Positions 7,817-19,379 are shown, counted from the first letter of the stretch. The stretch is 53,085 nt of DNA from Candidatus Rubneribacter avistercoris (GCA_019115845.1 DXCU01000007.1:1-53085), one strand, 5' to 3'. A program made the numbers and translations. Notes: a model not told the origin generated them from the sequence alone.

Positions 7817-9592
7817 ATGACGGAGGCGCGCGCGGCACGAGGCGGGCTGGCGGCGCGCGGCGCCTCGCGGCTCTTTGGGCGGCTGTTGGACCTTCTGGGC
7901 CGTCCCGGCCGCCGCGAATGGGCCTTCGCCGCAGCGCTGGGCGTTCCCTTCGGCGTCTCGCAGGCGCTTGGCTGGTTCGTCGCCCGCGGCGGCGAGCTTG
8001 CCGACCTCAGAGCGGGGGACGCTGCGCTATGCGCGGCGGCGTCGCTTATTTTGGCGGCCCTGGCCGCTGCGGCGTTCGCGGCGCTGCTCTCCCGCGTCCT
8101 GCGGCCGCGCGCGAGCGTTTCCGGATCGGGCGCCTCCCGGCGATCCGCCGATCCGCGCACGGCGCTCGGGCGGGCGCTGCGCCGTATGTACGACCGCGAT
8201 CGCCTCTGGCCGCGCGCATGGCTTACCATCGCGGCGTGCTGGCTTCCCGCGTGTGCGGCCCTGTTCCCCGGCGTGCTCGCCTACGACCCGCTCTACGAGC
8301 TGAAATGGGCGTTGTCAGACGGCGTGACCACCTCGTTCCACACGCTCGCGCATTCCGCGTGGCTGTCGGCGTCGGTGGCGTTTGGCAGGGACGCGTTCGG
8401 CAGCGCGGAGGCGGGCCTTGCTCTGTACACGGTTGCGCAGGTCCTGCTGCTCTCGGGGGCCCTCGCGTGCTGCGTGGCGGCGCTGAGGAGGTTCGGGGCG
8501 CCTTTCTGGTCGCAGATGCTCGCCTTGGCGTGGTTCTCGCTCTTCCCCGCTCACGCCGTCTTGGCGATGACGGCCACCAAAGACGTCGCCTTCACGGCGT
8601 TTTTGGTGCTTTCCGTTGTCCTCTCGTGCGAGGCGGCGCGCGATCCGAAGCGTTTCTTCGCACGGGCGCGGGGTCCGCTCGCCCTGGCCGGAGCGTTGCT
8701 GCTCATGTTCGCGTTCAGGAAGAATGCCCTGTACGCTTTCATTGCGGCGGGGCCTTTTCTTGTGGCGGCGTGCCCGGGCGCGCGCGGGAGGGCGGCCGGG
8801 TTGTGCGCGGCGTGCCTTGCGGTCGGCGTGCTGTACTTCGGACCGGTTCACGGAGCGCTGTGCGACGAGGACGCCCCCACCGTGCCGCCGGCGGGCAGCA
8901 CTGAGGCCCTGTCGGTCCCCCTGCAGCAGCTCGCCCGCGCCATGGTGCGGGAGGGGGAGGGCCTTGGCGCGGAGACGTTCGCCGCGGCGGAGTCGTACGT
9001 GCCCGCATGGCGCTCCTACGACGAGCGCATAGCTGATCCCCTCAAATTCGGGAGCGGCAACAGGAGGGTGGAGGAGGACCCGGCCGGCTTCCTGTCCGTG
9101 TGGGCGCAGGTTGGCGCGTTGCGCCCTGCCGTGTACGCCGATGCCTGGCTCTCGCTGAGCCACGGTTTCTGGTACCTGGACTTTCGCTATTCCGATTTCT
9201 CGCAAGGGCGTCCTTACCTCGAATGGCGAAGCGTGCCCCGCGAGGCCATCTCCGACGGCGACGCCGATGCGTTCGTCTATATCGGTCAGACGGGGCCGGC
9301 CGCCTTGCGGGAGACGGTGGGGCGGTTCATGGACCGCATGCCTTGGGATTCGGTCCCCGTTCTCTCGTGGCTGTTCAACCCGGGGCTTTTCGCCTGGGTG
9401 CTGATCGCGTCGGCGACGTCGTGCTTGTACCTGCGGCGTTACCGGCTGGCGGCGGCGCTCGCGCTTCCCCTCGCGTACCTGGCCACCTGCCTTTTGGGCC
9501 CCACGCTGCTCATCCGCTACGCCTACCCCCTCTTCGCGCTGGCGCCCTTTGCGTTGGGCATGCCGTTTGTCCGGGAGGGCGGTCCGCTATAA
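7817..9592 (+). CDS. Polytopic membrane protein, DUF6020-like
   Basis: A 591-residue integral membrane protein with about ten to twelve hydrophobic segments (for example 41-60, 72-95, 135-150 and three close to the C-terminus). Between helices it carries PGVLAYDPLYELKWAL, FHTLAHSAWL and MTATKDVAFTAFLVLSV. That pattern is seen in DUF6020 proteins and in GT-C-like surface-polymer enzymes. An extracellular domain of about 150 residues (roughly 335-485) precedes the last helices. The start has GAGAGGGGG 5-10 nt upstream. It runs divergently from the other polytopic protein and is followed by a GT2. A role in surface glycan assembly is likely from context only. Confidence 0.7.
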   Translation: MTEARAARGGLAARGASRLFGRLLDLLGRPGRREWAFAAALGVPFGVSQALGWFVARGGELADLRAGDAALCAAASLILAALAAAAFAALLSRVLRPRASVSGSGASRRSADPRTALGRALRRMYDRDRLWPRAWLTIAACWLPACAALFPGVLAYDPLYELKWALSDGVTTSFHTLAHSAWLSASVAFGRDAFGSAEAGLALYTVAQVLLLSGALACCVAALRRFGAPFWSQMLALAWFSLFPAHAVLAMTATKDVAFTAFLVLSVVLSCEAARDPKRFFARARGPLALAGALLLMFAFRKNALYAFIAAGPFLVAACPGARGRAAGLCAACLAVGVLYFGPVHGALCDEDAPTVPPAGSTEALSVPLQQLARAMVREGEGLGAETFAAAESYVPAWRSYDERIADPLKFGSGNRRVEEDPAGFLSVWAQVGALRPAVYADAWLSLSHGFWYLDFRYSDFSQGRPYLEWRSVPREAISDGDADAFVYIGQTGPAALRETVGRFMDRMPWDSVPVLSWLFNPGLFAWVLIASATSCLYLRRYRLAAALALPLAYLATCLLGPTLLIRYAYPLFALAPFALGMPFVREGGPL

Positions 9593-9593
9593 T
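9588..9593 (+). promoter_or_regulatory. -10 element (TATAAT) for the second GT2
   Basis: TATAAT overlaps the stop codon of the preceding gene. A TTGTCC at 9567-9572 lies 15 bp upstream as a weak -35 inside that gene's coding end. Transcription would start near 9600, 60 nt before the GT2 ATG. Confidence 0.45.
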
Positions 9594-9659
9594 AGGGCGC
9601 CAAGCCCTGCGCGGCGCGCGGGCTTCGTTTGATGCGTCGGAAGGCAACGGAGCGAGGTC

Positions 9660-10709
9660 ATGAGGTTCTCGATAATCATCGCCGCCTACAATGTGGAGCG
9701 CTACATCGCGGAATGCGTCGAGTCGCTGCGGCGGCAGACGTTTCCCGACTTCGAGGCCATCGTGATAGACGACGCCTCGACCGACGGGACGCTGGATGAG
9801 GCGCGCCGCGCCGCGGGCGGCGACGAGCGCTTCCTGTTTCTGCCCCTGCCGGCCAACGCGGGGCAGTCGGCCGCGCGCAACGCGGGGCTTGACCGCGCGT
9901 CGGGCGAGGTCGTGCTGTTCTTGGACTCCGACGACTACTATCGCGACGACGCGCTGCAGACGATCGCCTCGCGCATGGAGGCGGACGACCTCGACCAGCT
10001 CTACTTCTCCGCCGAGACCTTCTACGAGAACCGCCGCCTGCGCCGCGTCCGCTACGAGGACCAGGAGTCGCGCGCGAGCATAGAGGGGGTCATGCCGGGG
10101 GTCGACCTGTACGTGGAGTTCGAGCGGACGGGGGCGTTTCGGCCCTCGTCGTGCCTGTACGCCGTGAGGCGCGCGATCGTGGAGGAGGCGGGGCTGCGCT
10201 TTCGGGAGGGCATCATCCACGAGGACCTGCTGTTCATGATGCTGCTCATGCCGCTTCCCCGGCGGGCGGCGTTCGAGAACGCGCCGCTGTACCGCCGGCG
10301 CATGCGCGAGGGATCCACCATGACCTCCGCGTTCAGCATGCGCAACGTGGACGGGCTGTTCCGGGTGGCCCAGGATCTGGGCGCCTGGCTGGACGGGCAC
10401 GCCGACGACTATCCGCAGGCGTTTCGCGACGCGTACGCCGCGCGCGTGTTCGACACCTGCCACGTGGCTGCGCGCTATCTGTTCGAAATTCCCGAGGAGG
10501 ACGTGGAGCGCTACCGCGATGCGCTCGACCCGCGCGACCGCATCGACTTCGACCTGCGCGTGCTGCACCTCCATCGCGCCGTGAAGGACGTGTACGACGA
10601 GATGGAAGGCTCGCGCACCTATCGGCTGGGGCGGGTGTTCCTGGCGTTTCCCAGCTGGGTGAAAAGCCGCGTAGTCCTGCCCAAGGCGAAGCCGCGGGAC
10701 GAGGGGTGA
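9660..10709 (+). CDS. Glycosyltransferase family 2
   Basis: A 349-residue GT2 with FSIIIAAYNVERYIAECVES at the start, VIDDASTDGT (35-44), AARNAGLDRASGEVVLFLDS (71-90) and the DSDD donor/metal motif (89-92). The C-terminal 120 residues are helical and resemble those of capsule and teichoic-acid GT2 enzymes, with no strong membrane segment. CGGAGCGAGG lies before the ATG. It ends the rightward arm of the glycan region. Substrates are unknown. Confidence 0.85.
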   Translation: MRFSIIIAAYNVERYIAECVESLRRQTFPDFEAIVIDDASTDGTLDEARRAAGGDERFLFLPLPANAGQSAARNAGLDRASGEVVLFLDSDDYYRDDALQTIASRMEADDLDQLYFSAETFYENRRLRRVRYEDQESRASIEGVMPGVDLYVEFERTGAFRPSSCLYAVRRAIVEEAGLRFREGIIHEDLLFMMLLMPLPRRAAFENAPLYRRRMREGSTMTSAFSMRNVDGLFRVAQDLGAWLDGHADDYPQAFRDAYAARVFDTCHVAARYLFEIPEEDVERYRDALDPRDRIDFDLRVLHLHRAVKDVYDEMEGSRTYRLGRVFLAFPSWVKSRVVLPKAKPRDEG

Positions 10710-10753
10710 CCGCATCCGGCGGGCGCCCGCGTCGCCGGGCCGGCGCGCGGGGC

Positions 10754-10769
10754 GTAACGAATCGGAAAC
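10754..10769 (+). promoter_or_regulatory. Putative GlnR-type operator upstream of glnA
   Basis: GTAAC (10754-10758), six bases, then GAAAC (10765-10769). This matches the gTnAC-n6-GaAAC a-site/b-site pair known for actinobacterial GlnR. It overlaps the position where the -35 of the glnA promoter would lie, with the TATAAT 9 bp downstream. A GlnR-like protein is encoded just after glnA. Direct binding is inferred. Confidence 0.55.
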
Positions 10770-10778
10770 ATCCCGCGC

Positions 10779-10784
10779 TATAAT
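10779..10784 (+). promoter_or_regulatory. -10 element (TATAAT) of the glnA promoter
   Basis: Consensus TATAAT, 65 nt upstream of the glnA ATG. No consensus -35 is present; the expected -35 position is covered by the GlnR-type box, consistent with activator control. Confidence 0.6.
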
Positions 10785-10849
10785 AGAGAGCCGGAAAAGC
10801 GAACGTAGACGGCGCCCTTTGGGCGGCGCGCGAGGAAAGAGGACGGCGC

Positions 10850-12193
10850 ATGACCGCGAACCCCGAGCAGGATTTCGTCCTGAAGACCATCAAAAGCCGC
10901 GACGTTCACTTCGTCCGGTTCTGGTTCACCGACGTGCTGGGCACCATGAAGTCGTTCGCCGTCATCCCCAGCGAGCTGGAGGACGCCTTCGCCGACGGCA
11001 TGGGCTTCGACGGCAGCTGCATCGAGGGGTTTTGCCGCACGCAGGAATCCGACATGCTGGCCTATCCCGACGCCTCCACCTTCCAGGTGCTGCCGTGGCG
11101 TCCGGAATCCAACGCGGTCGGCCGCATGTTCTGCAGCATCCGCACGCCCGACGGAACTCCGTTCGAGGGCGATCCGCGCCATGTCCTGGCGCGCACGGTG
11201 GACAAGGCGCGCGACATGGGCTTCGCGTTCAACGTGGGGCCGGAGCTTGAGTACTACTATTTCAAAGACGCCGAGGGCACCGAGGTGCTCGACCGCGGCG
11301 GCTACTTCGACCTCACAAGCCTCGACTACGCGTCCGATCTGCGCCGCGACACGGTGCTCACGCTGGAGAAGATGGGCATTCCCGTGGAGTACTCCCATCA
11401 TGAGAACGGCCCCTCCCAGCACGAGATAGACCTCCGCTTCACCGATGCGCTGTCCATGGCCGACGCCGTGATGACCTACAAGCTGGTGGTCAAGGAGATA
11501 GCCATGAAGCACGGCGTGTACGCCTCCTTCATGCCCAAGCCCATCGCCTGCGAGCCGGGCAGCGGCATGCACGTGCACCAAAGCTTGTTCGACCTGGAGG
11601 GCAACAACGCCTTCTTCGATCCGGACGACCCGCAGGGCTACCATCTGTCCCGGGTGGCGAAAAGCTACCTGGCGGGCCTTTTGAAGTACGCCCCCGAGTT
11701 CTGCGCGGTCACCAACCAGTACGTGAACTCCTACAAGCGTCTGACGGCCGGCGGCGAGGCGCCCATCCACCTGGCTTGGGCGCGCAGCAACCGCTCCACG
11801 CTGGTGCGGGTGCCGGGGTACCGTCCTTCAAGCGAGATGGCGTGCCGTCTGGAGCTGCGCAGCCCCGACCCCGCCGCGAACCCCTACCTGGCGTTCGCGG
11901 CCATGCTGGCGGCGGGGCTGGCGGGCATCGAGGAGGAGCTTGAGCTTCCCGCGCCGGTCGAGGACGAGGATTTGTTCTCGCTTTCTCGGCAGCAGCTGCG
12001 CGAGCGGGGCGTGCGGACGCTTCCCGAGAGCCTGGGCGAGGCGGTGGAGCTGTTCGCGGGCTCGACGCTCATGCGCGAGACGCTGGGCGAGCACATCCAT
12101 GGCTACCTGGTGGCCGCCAAGCGCGCCGAGTGGAACGACTACCAGGCGCAGGTGTCCCCGTGGGAGCTTGACCGGTACCTGGCGGTGCTCTAG
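10850..12193 (+). CDS. glnA: Glutamine synthetase type I (alpha-like)
   Basis: A 447-residue GSI that makes glutamine from glutamate, ammonia and ATP in the cytoplasm, as a dodecamer. Hallmarks are the beta-grasp segment with FDGSCIEGF, the metal ligands in GPELEYYYF, HENGPSQHEIDLRF, and the glutamate/ATP loop KPIACEPGSGMHVHQSL, followed by NSYKRLTAGGEAP. The length and lack of the GSI-beta insert indicate the alpha subtype. At the adenylylation loop the sequence is DLFSLSRQQL, with Phe where GSI-beta has Tyr, so covalent adenylylation is unlikely. GAGGAAAGAGG precedes the ATG. Control is probably transcriptional through the upstream GlnR-type box and the regulator gene 33 nt downstream. Confidence 0.95.
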   Translation: MTANPEQDFVLKTIKSRDVHFVRFWFTDVLGTMKSFAVIPSELEDAFADGMGFDGSCIEGFCRTQESDMLAYPDASTFQVLPWRPESNAVGRMFCSIRTPDGTPFEGDPRHVLARTVDKARDMGFAFNVGPELEYYYFKDAEGTEVLDRGGYFDLTSLDYASDLRRDTVLTLEKMGIPVEYSHHENGPSQHEIDLRFTDALSMADAVMTYKLVVKEIAMKHGVYASFMPKPIACEPGSGMHVHQSLFDLEGNNAFFDPDDPQGYHLSRVAKSYLAGLLKYAPEFCAVTNQYVNSYKRLTAGGEAPIHLAWARSNRSTLVRVPGYRPSSEMACRLELRSPDPAANPYLAFAAMLAAGLAGIEEELELPAPVEDEDLFSLSRQQLRERGVRTLPESLGEAVELFAGSTLMRETLGEHIHGYLVAAKRAEWNDYQAQVSPWELDRYLAVL

Positions 12194-12226
12194 CATGGGG
12201 AGCGGGAGAGGGCGGAGGGGTCCGTT

Positions 12227-12898
12227 ATGAGGAAGAGCGTCATCTTCGTGGCCGACAGCCTGGACAACGCGCACAAGTTCCAACAGGTCCTCTCGGGCTT
12301 GGACGTGGAGGTGGCGGCGGGGTCGTCGGCGCAGTTCGAGCGGCTTCTCTCGCGGCATCCTTCGTGCGATCTGGTCATCTACGAGGCGCGCGGCGACGCG
12401 TTGGCCGACATCGCCCGGGCAGAGTCGCTCATGCGGGAGGGCGCGGCGGCGTCTTTGCTGATCATCGTGGACGAGGACCGGTTGGGGGAGTTCCGTTTGC
12501 CCGTGCAGGTGAAAAGCGACTTCGTGGTGCACGGAGCCGGCGAGGGCGAGTGCGCGGCGCGCATTCGGCAGCTTCTGTGGCCGGGCAACGAGGGATCGGC
12601 GTCCGATCTGCTCATCGTGGACGACATGGCGGTGAACCTGGCCACCTACCAGGTGACGGTGGGCGGCGCGCCGGTCGACTTCACCTATTTGGAGTACGCG
12701 CTCCTGGCGTTTCTGGTCACCCATCCCGGGCGCACCTACTCGCGCGACGCGCTTCTGAGGCGGGTGTGGGGCTTCGACTATTACGGCGGCTCGCGCACCG
12801 TGGACGTGCACGTGCGCCGCGTGCGGGCCAAGCTGGGGCCCGACCTGGCCCAGCATCTGGAGACGGTTCGCGGCGTCGGCTACCTGTGGAGCGCGTAG
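12227..12898 (+). CDS. GlnR-like orphan OmpR-family regulator
   Basis: A 223-residue atypical response regulator. The N-terminal receiver-like domain (1-115) lacks the usual acidic pocket. The position of the phospho-acceptor reads CDLVIYEARGD, with Glu53 in place of Asp, so it is probably not phosphorylated. The C-terminal winged helix (about 125-223) has FTYLEYALLAFLVTHPGRTY and WGFDYYGGSRTVDVHVRRVR, very close to the actinobacterial GlnR DNA-binding domain. No kinase gene is adjacent. It follows glnA by 33 nt and is probably co-transcribed, making autoregulation through the GlnR-type box upstream of glnA plausible. Calling it GlnR orthologue needs phylogeny, hence no gene symbol. Confidence 0.8.
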   Translation: MRKSVIFVADSLDNAHKFQQVLSGLDVEVAAGSSAQFERLLSRHPSCDLVIYEARGDALADIARAESLMREGAAASLLIIVDEDRLGEFRLPVQVKSDFVVHGAGEGECAARIRQLLWPGNEGSASDLLIVDDMAVNLATYQVTVGGAPVDFTYLEYALLAFLVTHPGRTYSRDALLRRVWGFDYYGGSRTVDVHVRRVRAKLGPDLAQHLETVRGVGYLWSA

Positions 12899-12906
12899 GG
12901 GCCTGA

Positions 12907-12939
12907 GGCGGCGCCCCCCCCGCGAAGGGGCGCGCCGCC
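12907..12939 (+). terminator. GC-rich hairpin after the regulator gene
   Basis: GGCGGCGC with a C-run pairs with GGGG and CGCGCCGCC around a CGCGAA loop, with a small bulge. It starts 8 nt after the stop codon. There is no U-tract, so intrinsic termination is uncertain. Confidence 0.35.
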
Positions 12940-13011
12940 GAGCGAGGCGCGCCGCGCAAGGGGATTCTCTGTTTCCGGAGGGCGGCGCCGGCCCGTTTGC
13001 GCCGGGGAGGC

Positions 13012-13017
13012 TATACT
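13012..13017 (+). promoter_or_regulatory. -10 element (TATACT) for polA
   Basis: TATACT 33 nt upstream of the polA ATG, followed by AGG and a GGAGG ribosome site. No -35 match at 16-18 bp. Confidence 0.45.
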
Positions 13018-13050
13018 AGGCGTCCGGAACACCCAGCGACGGAGGACCCC

Positions 13051-15678
13051 ATGCCCAAAAAGATTGCCGTGATCGACGGAAACTCCCTCATGCACCGCGC
13101 CTACCATGCGGTGCCGCCCACCATGAACGCCCCCGACGGCACGCCCACCAACGCCGTGTTCGGGTTCGTCGCCATGCTGCTCAAGTTCATCGACATCGCA
13201 GGCCCCGACGCGCTCGTCTGCGCCTTCGACGCGGGCCGTCCTGCTTTTCGCATGGAGGCGCTTGAGCAGTACAAAGCGCAGCGCCCGCCCATGGACGAGG
13301 ACCTGAAGGTGCAGTTCCCCATCATCGAGGAGCTGCTTTCGGCCATGAACGTGCCGGTGGTGCGCGTGAAGGGCTGGGAGGGCGACGACGTGCTGGGCAC
13401 CATCGCCGCGCGCGACGAGGAGCTGGGCTTCGAGACGCTGCTCGTCACCGGCGACAAGGACGCCTACCAGCTGGCCACGGACAAGACGCGCATCGTCACC
13501 ACGAAAAAGGGCATCACCGACGTGGCCATCTACGGCCCGGCCGAGGTGGAGGAGCGCTACGGCGTGCGCCCCGATCAGTTCATCGACTTTTTGGGCCTCA
13601 AGGGCGACTCCTCCGACAACATCCCCGGCGTTCCCGGCATCGGCGACAAAGGGGCCGCCAAGCTTTTGCAGGCCTACGGCAGCCTCGAGGGCATCTACGA
13701 GCACGTGGACGAGCTCAAGGGCAAGCAGAAGGAGCGCATCGTCGAGAACAAGGACATGGCGTTTCTGAGCCGGAAGGTGGCCACCATCGTGCGCGATCTG
13801 GACTTCCCGCTCGATCTGGAGGCGTGCAGCTTCCCGTCGTTTAACCCCGACGCCGTGACCGAGGCGTTCGGGAAGGTGCGGTTCAACGCGCATCTGTCCC
13901 GCGTGCTCAAGCTGGTGGGGCGGGAGCCGGTGAAAAAGCCCGCCGCGCTGGCGGTGGAGCCGGTGGTTTCGGGTCCTGAGGCGGACGCGCTCGTGGACGC
14001 GGCCATCGCCCGCGGCGAGGCGCTGGGCGTGGCGTTCGTGGAGCCGGAGCAGGCGTCGCTGTTCAGCGCCGGGCTGCACTGCGCCGTCAGCACGGGGGAG
14101 GGGACCGCCGTGTTCTCCGACGACGCCGGCTTGGCCGCGTTCGCGCGCGTGGTGCGCGCGGGGACGTTCGCCTCGCTCGACGTCAAGGCCGACGTGCATC
14201 GCGTCTATCCCGCCGACACCGCGCGAAAGGCCCTGGTGGACGATGGCGACCTCATGTCCATGAGCGCCTTCGACCTGGGGCTTGCCGGCTACGTGCTGAA
14301 CTCGTCGGTGGCCGAGTACTCCTACGACGCGCTCTTGGACGCCTACTGCGGCGGGACGCTGCCCGAGGCGAAGGACGACGCCGGCCTGGCCGCCGTCCGC
14401 GCCGCGGCGGCGCGGACGCTGGTGGGGCCGCTCACCGAGGCCATCGAACGGGACGGCAGCCACCGCGCGTACTTCGACATCGACCTGCCCCTGGTGGCGG
14501 TGCTCGCCGTCATGGAGCGCACCGGCGCGGCGGTGGACTGCGACCGCCTGGCGGAGCTTGGCGCCAGCACGCAGGTGGAGCTTGACGATTTGCGCGGGCG
14601 CGTCTTCGCGATGGCGGGGGAGGAGTTCAACCTGGACTCCCCCAAGCAGCTCTCCCGCATCCTGTTCGACGTTTTGGGCCTCACGCCCCTCAAGAAGAAC
14701 CAGCGCGGCTACTCCACCGACGCCGGCGTCCTCAAGGAGCTGGCGAAGGTCCACGAGCTTCCCGACCTGGTGCTGCGCTACCGCGAGCTTGCGAAGGTGA
14801 AGTCCACCTACATAGACGCGCTGCCGCGCATGCGCGCCGAGGACGGACGCGTGCACACCAGCTTCAACGAGACGGTCACCACCACCGGCCGCCTGTCGTC
14901 GTCGGATCCCAACCTGCAGAACATCCCGGTGCGCACCGAGTTCGGCCGCCAGATCAGGGGGTGCTTCGTGCCGCTTGAGGAGGGCAGCCTCTTTTTGTCC
15001 GCGGACTATTCGCAGATAGAGCTGAGGTTGCTCGCGCACCTGTCGGGCGACGAGCATCTGGTGGCGGCCTTCTGCTCGGGGGCCGACTTCCACGCGGCCA
15101 CGGCGGCGCGCGTGTTCGGGCTTGCGGTGGACGAGGTCACGCCCGAGCTGCGCAGCCGCGCGAAGGCCGTGAACTTCGGCATCGTGTACGGCCAGCAGGC
15201 GTTCGGGCTGTCGCAGAGCCTGGGAATCCCCTTCGGGGAGGCCAAGGAGATGATCGACCGCTACTTCGAGGCGTATCCGGGCGTGCGGTCCTACCTGGAC
15301 GACACGGTGGCCGCCGCGAAGGAGAAGGGCTACGCCGAGACCATGTTCGGCCGCAAGCGCCACATTCCCGAGCTGCGCGCGGGCAACGCCAACCAGCGCG
15401 GCTTCGGCGAGCGCACCGCCATGAACCATCCCATGCAGGGCAGCGCGGCCGACATCATCAAGCTGGCCATGGTGGAGGTGCAGCGGCGCCTCAAAGAGGG
15501 AGGCTTTCGCGCGAAGCTGCTTTTGCAGGTGCACGACGAGCTGGACTTCAGCGTTCCGGCCGACGAGGCGGAGCGCCTCTCGGCCATGGTGAAGGAGGTC
15601 ATGGAGGCCGCGGCCAGCCTGCGCGTCCCCCTGGTGGCCGACGTGTCCTTCGGCGCCACGTGGGCGCAGGCGCATTAG
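13051..15678 (+). CDS. polA: DNA polymerase I
   Basis: An 875-residue family A polymerase for Okazaki-fragment processing and repair. Order: 5' nuclease domain (1 to about 290, with DGNSLMHRA, GDKDAYQL and KGDSSDNIPGVPGIG), a central exonuclease-like domain (about 300-480), then the polymerase domain with TTGRLSSSDPNLQNIPVR, DYSQIELR, RSRAKAVNFGIVYGQQAFGL and VHDE. The central domain lacks the DxE motif required for 3'-5' proofreading. Only the AFDLGLAGYVLNS core remains, so it is probably proofreading-deficient, as in many Gram-positives. The ATG at 13051 has GGAGG 5 nt upstream; an 18-codon upstream extension is unlikely. Confidence 0.96.
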   Translation: MPKKIAVIDGNSLMHRAYHAVPPTMNAPDGTPTNAVFGFVAMLLKFIDIAGPDALVCAFDAGRPAFRMEALEQYKAQRPPMDEDLKVQFPIIEELLSAMNVPVVRVKGWEGDDVLGTIAARDEELGFETLLVTGDKDAYQLATDKTRIVTTKKGITDVAIYGPAEVEERYGVRPDQFIDFLGLKGDSSDNIPGVPGIGDKGAAKLLQAYGSLEGIYEHVDELKGKQKERIVENKDMAFLSRKVATIVRDLDFPLDLEACSFPSFNPDAVTEAFGKVRFNAHLSRVLKLVGREPVKKPAALAVEPVVSGPEADALVDAAIARGEALGVAFVEPEQASLFSAGLHCAVSTGEGTAVFSDDAGLAAFARVVRAGTFASLDVKADVHRVYPADTARKALVDDGDLMSMSAFDLGLAGYVLNSSVAEYSYDALLDAYCGGTLPEAKDDAGLAAVRAAAARTLVGPLTEAIERDGSHRAYFDIDLPLVAVLAVMERTGAAVDCDRLAELGASTQVELDDLRGRVFAMAGEEFNLDSPKQLSRILFDVLGLTPLKKNQRGYSTDAGVLKELAKVHELPDLVLRYRELAKVKSTYIDALPRMRAEDGRVHTSFNETVTTTGRLSSSDPNLQNIPVRTEFGRQIRGCFVPLEEGSLFLSADYSQIELRLLAHLSGDEHLVAAFCSGADFHAATAARVFGLAVDEVTPELRSRAKAVNFGIVYGQQAFGLSQSLGIPFGEAKEMIDRYFEAYPGVRSYLDDTVAAAKEKGYAETMFGRKRHIPELRAGNANQRGFGERTAMNHPMQGSAADIIKLAMVEVQRRLKEGGFRAKLLLQVHDELDFSVPADEAERLSAMVKEVMEAAASLRVPLVADVSFGATWAQAH

Positions 15679-15868
15679 GGCTGCGCCAACCGGCGGTTTC
15701 TTGCGGGCGGGGAGCGCGTGGCGCGCAAAGCGCTTCGCATCCTGAAAAAATCCACACCACGCCGCCGCGAGTGGCCAAGATGTGTGCTATCATGCAAACG
15801 TTGTGCCCAAACGGGCATGGCGTAGGAAGAGTGCGATGATACGCGGAGACTGTGCATACGGAAGTTCG

Positions 15869-15897
15869 TTGACTTGCTACGGTCGCGCTGCTAAGAT
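15869..15897 (+). promoter_or_regulatory. Promoter of rplU-rpmA
   Basis: TTGACT (15869-15874), a 17-bp spacer, then TAAGAT (15892-15897). It is among the best -35/-10 pairs in the window, placing the start near 15904 and giving a 29-nt leader. From 15679 to 15868 I see no gene, only a small TGCCC/GGGCA hairpin at 15804-15817 upstream of this promoter. Confidence 0.65.
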
Positions 15898-15932
15898 ATC
15901 GCTTTGCGTCTATTTCGTTCAAGGAGACACTC

Positions 15933-16301
15933 ATGTACGCAATTGTGAAAACGGGCGGCAAGCAGTACAAGGTCGCCCCGGGCGACAAGCTGAACATCGA
16001 GAAGCTTGACGCCGCCGTGGGAGACAAGGTGGAGCTTCAGACCATCTGCGTCGTCGACGGCGAGAAGGTGGAGGCCGATCCTGCCAAGGCGGCCGCAACG
16101 AAGGTCACGGCCGTCGTCTTGGAGCAGTTCAAGGGCGAGAAGCAGCTGGTCTTCAAGTTCAAGAAGCGCAAGAACTACAAGAAGCTGCGCGGACACCGTC
16201 AGCACCTGACGCGCGTCGAGATAGAGTCGGTGGGCGCGGCCAAGAAGCCCGCCGCCGCCAAGAAGGCCGCCGACAAGCCCGCGTCCGAGGACGCCGAGTA
16301 A
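15933..16301 (+). CDS. rplU: 50S ribosomal protein bL21
   Basis: A 122-residue large-subunit protein that binds 23S rRNA. Core motifs are [20 protein letters not shown] at the start and [20 protein letters not shown] at 75-94. A lysine/alanine-rich tail (about 103-122, ending SEDAE) extends beyond the usual 103 residues, as seen in several actinobacteria. AAGGAG lies 7 nt before the ATG. It is the first gene of a two-gene operon with rpmA, 19 nt downstream. Confidence 0.97.
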   Translation: MYAIVKTGGKQYKVAPGDKLNIEKLDAAVGDKVELQTICVVDGEKVEADPAKAAATKVTAVVLEQFKGEKQLVFKFKKRKNYKKLRGHRQHLTRVEIESVGAAKKPAAAKKAADKPASEDAE

Positions 16302-16320
16302 AGCGCAAGGAGGGAGCACC

Positions 16321-16572
16321 ATGGCTCATAAGAAAGGTCTCGGATCCACCCGCAACGGCCGCGACTCCCGCGCCAAGCGCCTGGGCGTGAAGATGTTCGC
16401 CGGCCAGACCGTGAGGACGGGCAACGTCATCGTCCGCCAGCGCGGCACGAAGTTCCATCCGGGCGACAACGTCGGCCGCGGCAAGGACGACACGCTGTTC
16501 GCCCTGTGCGACGGCACGCTGGAGTTCACGCGCGGCGTCAAGCGCAGGGTTCACGTCCGCCCCGAGGCGTAA
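16321..16572 (+). CDS. rpmA: 50S ribosomal protein bL27
   Basis: An 83-residue protein whose N-terminal tail reaches the peptidyl-transferase centre. It begins [20 protein letters not shown] and contains [19 protein letters not shown], both family hallmarks. There is no cleavable N-terminal extension of the Firmicutes (Prp-processed) type. AAGGAGG precedes the ATG by 7 nt. A bidirectional-looking hairpin with a T-run 40 nt after the stop ends the operon. Confidence 0.97.
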   Translation: MAHKKGLGSTRNGRDSRAKRLGVKMFAGQTVRTGNVIVRQRGTKFHPGDNVGRGKDDTLFALCDGTLEFTRGVKRRVHVRPEA

Positions 16573-16612
16573 GACAATTCGCTGCGAAGGCGCGACGTTT
16601 CCGCGTTGAACG

Positions 16613-19275
<2,663 letters not shown>

Positions 19276-19348
19276 GGGGTTTTGGCGCCCTCGCCGGCTT
19301 CGGTGGGTTCGCGCGCGCGGCGCGGTCGCGGGCGCGGCGCCGGTCGTG

Positions 19349-19354
19349 TACAAT
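19349..19354 (+). promoter_or_regulatory. -10 element (TACAAT) before proA
   Basis: TACAAT 25 nt upstream of the proA ATG, in the 104-nt gap after proB. No clear -35. It may give an internal promoter for proA-nadD-yqeK-rsfS. Confidence 0.4.
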
Positions 19355-19379
19355 GGCGGGACGATGAAGGAGGTGCTCC

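Noticed and set aside
12880..15675. 931-residue minus-strand frame opposite polA
   Set aside because: It is a shadow of polA; the composition is His/Arg/Val-rich and there is no ribosome site.
15679..15932. Ribosomal-protein leader RNA before rplU
   Set aside because: The small hairpins lie upstream of the strong TTGACT/TAAGAT promoter, so they would not be in that transcript.
15782..16009. 75-residue frame upstream of rplU
   Set aside because: It spans the rplU promoter and start and shows no domain. Better explained as promoter and leader DNA.
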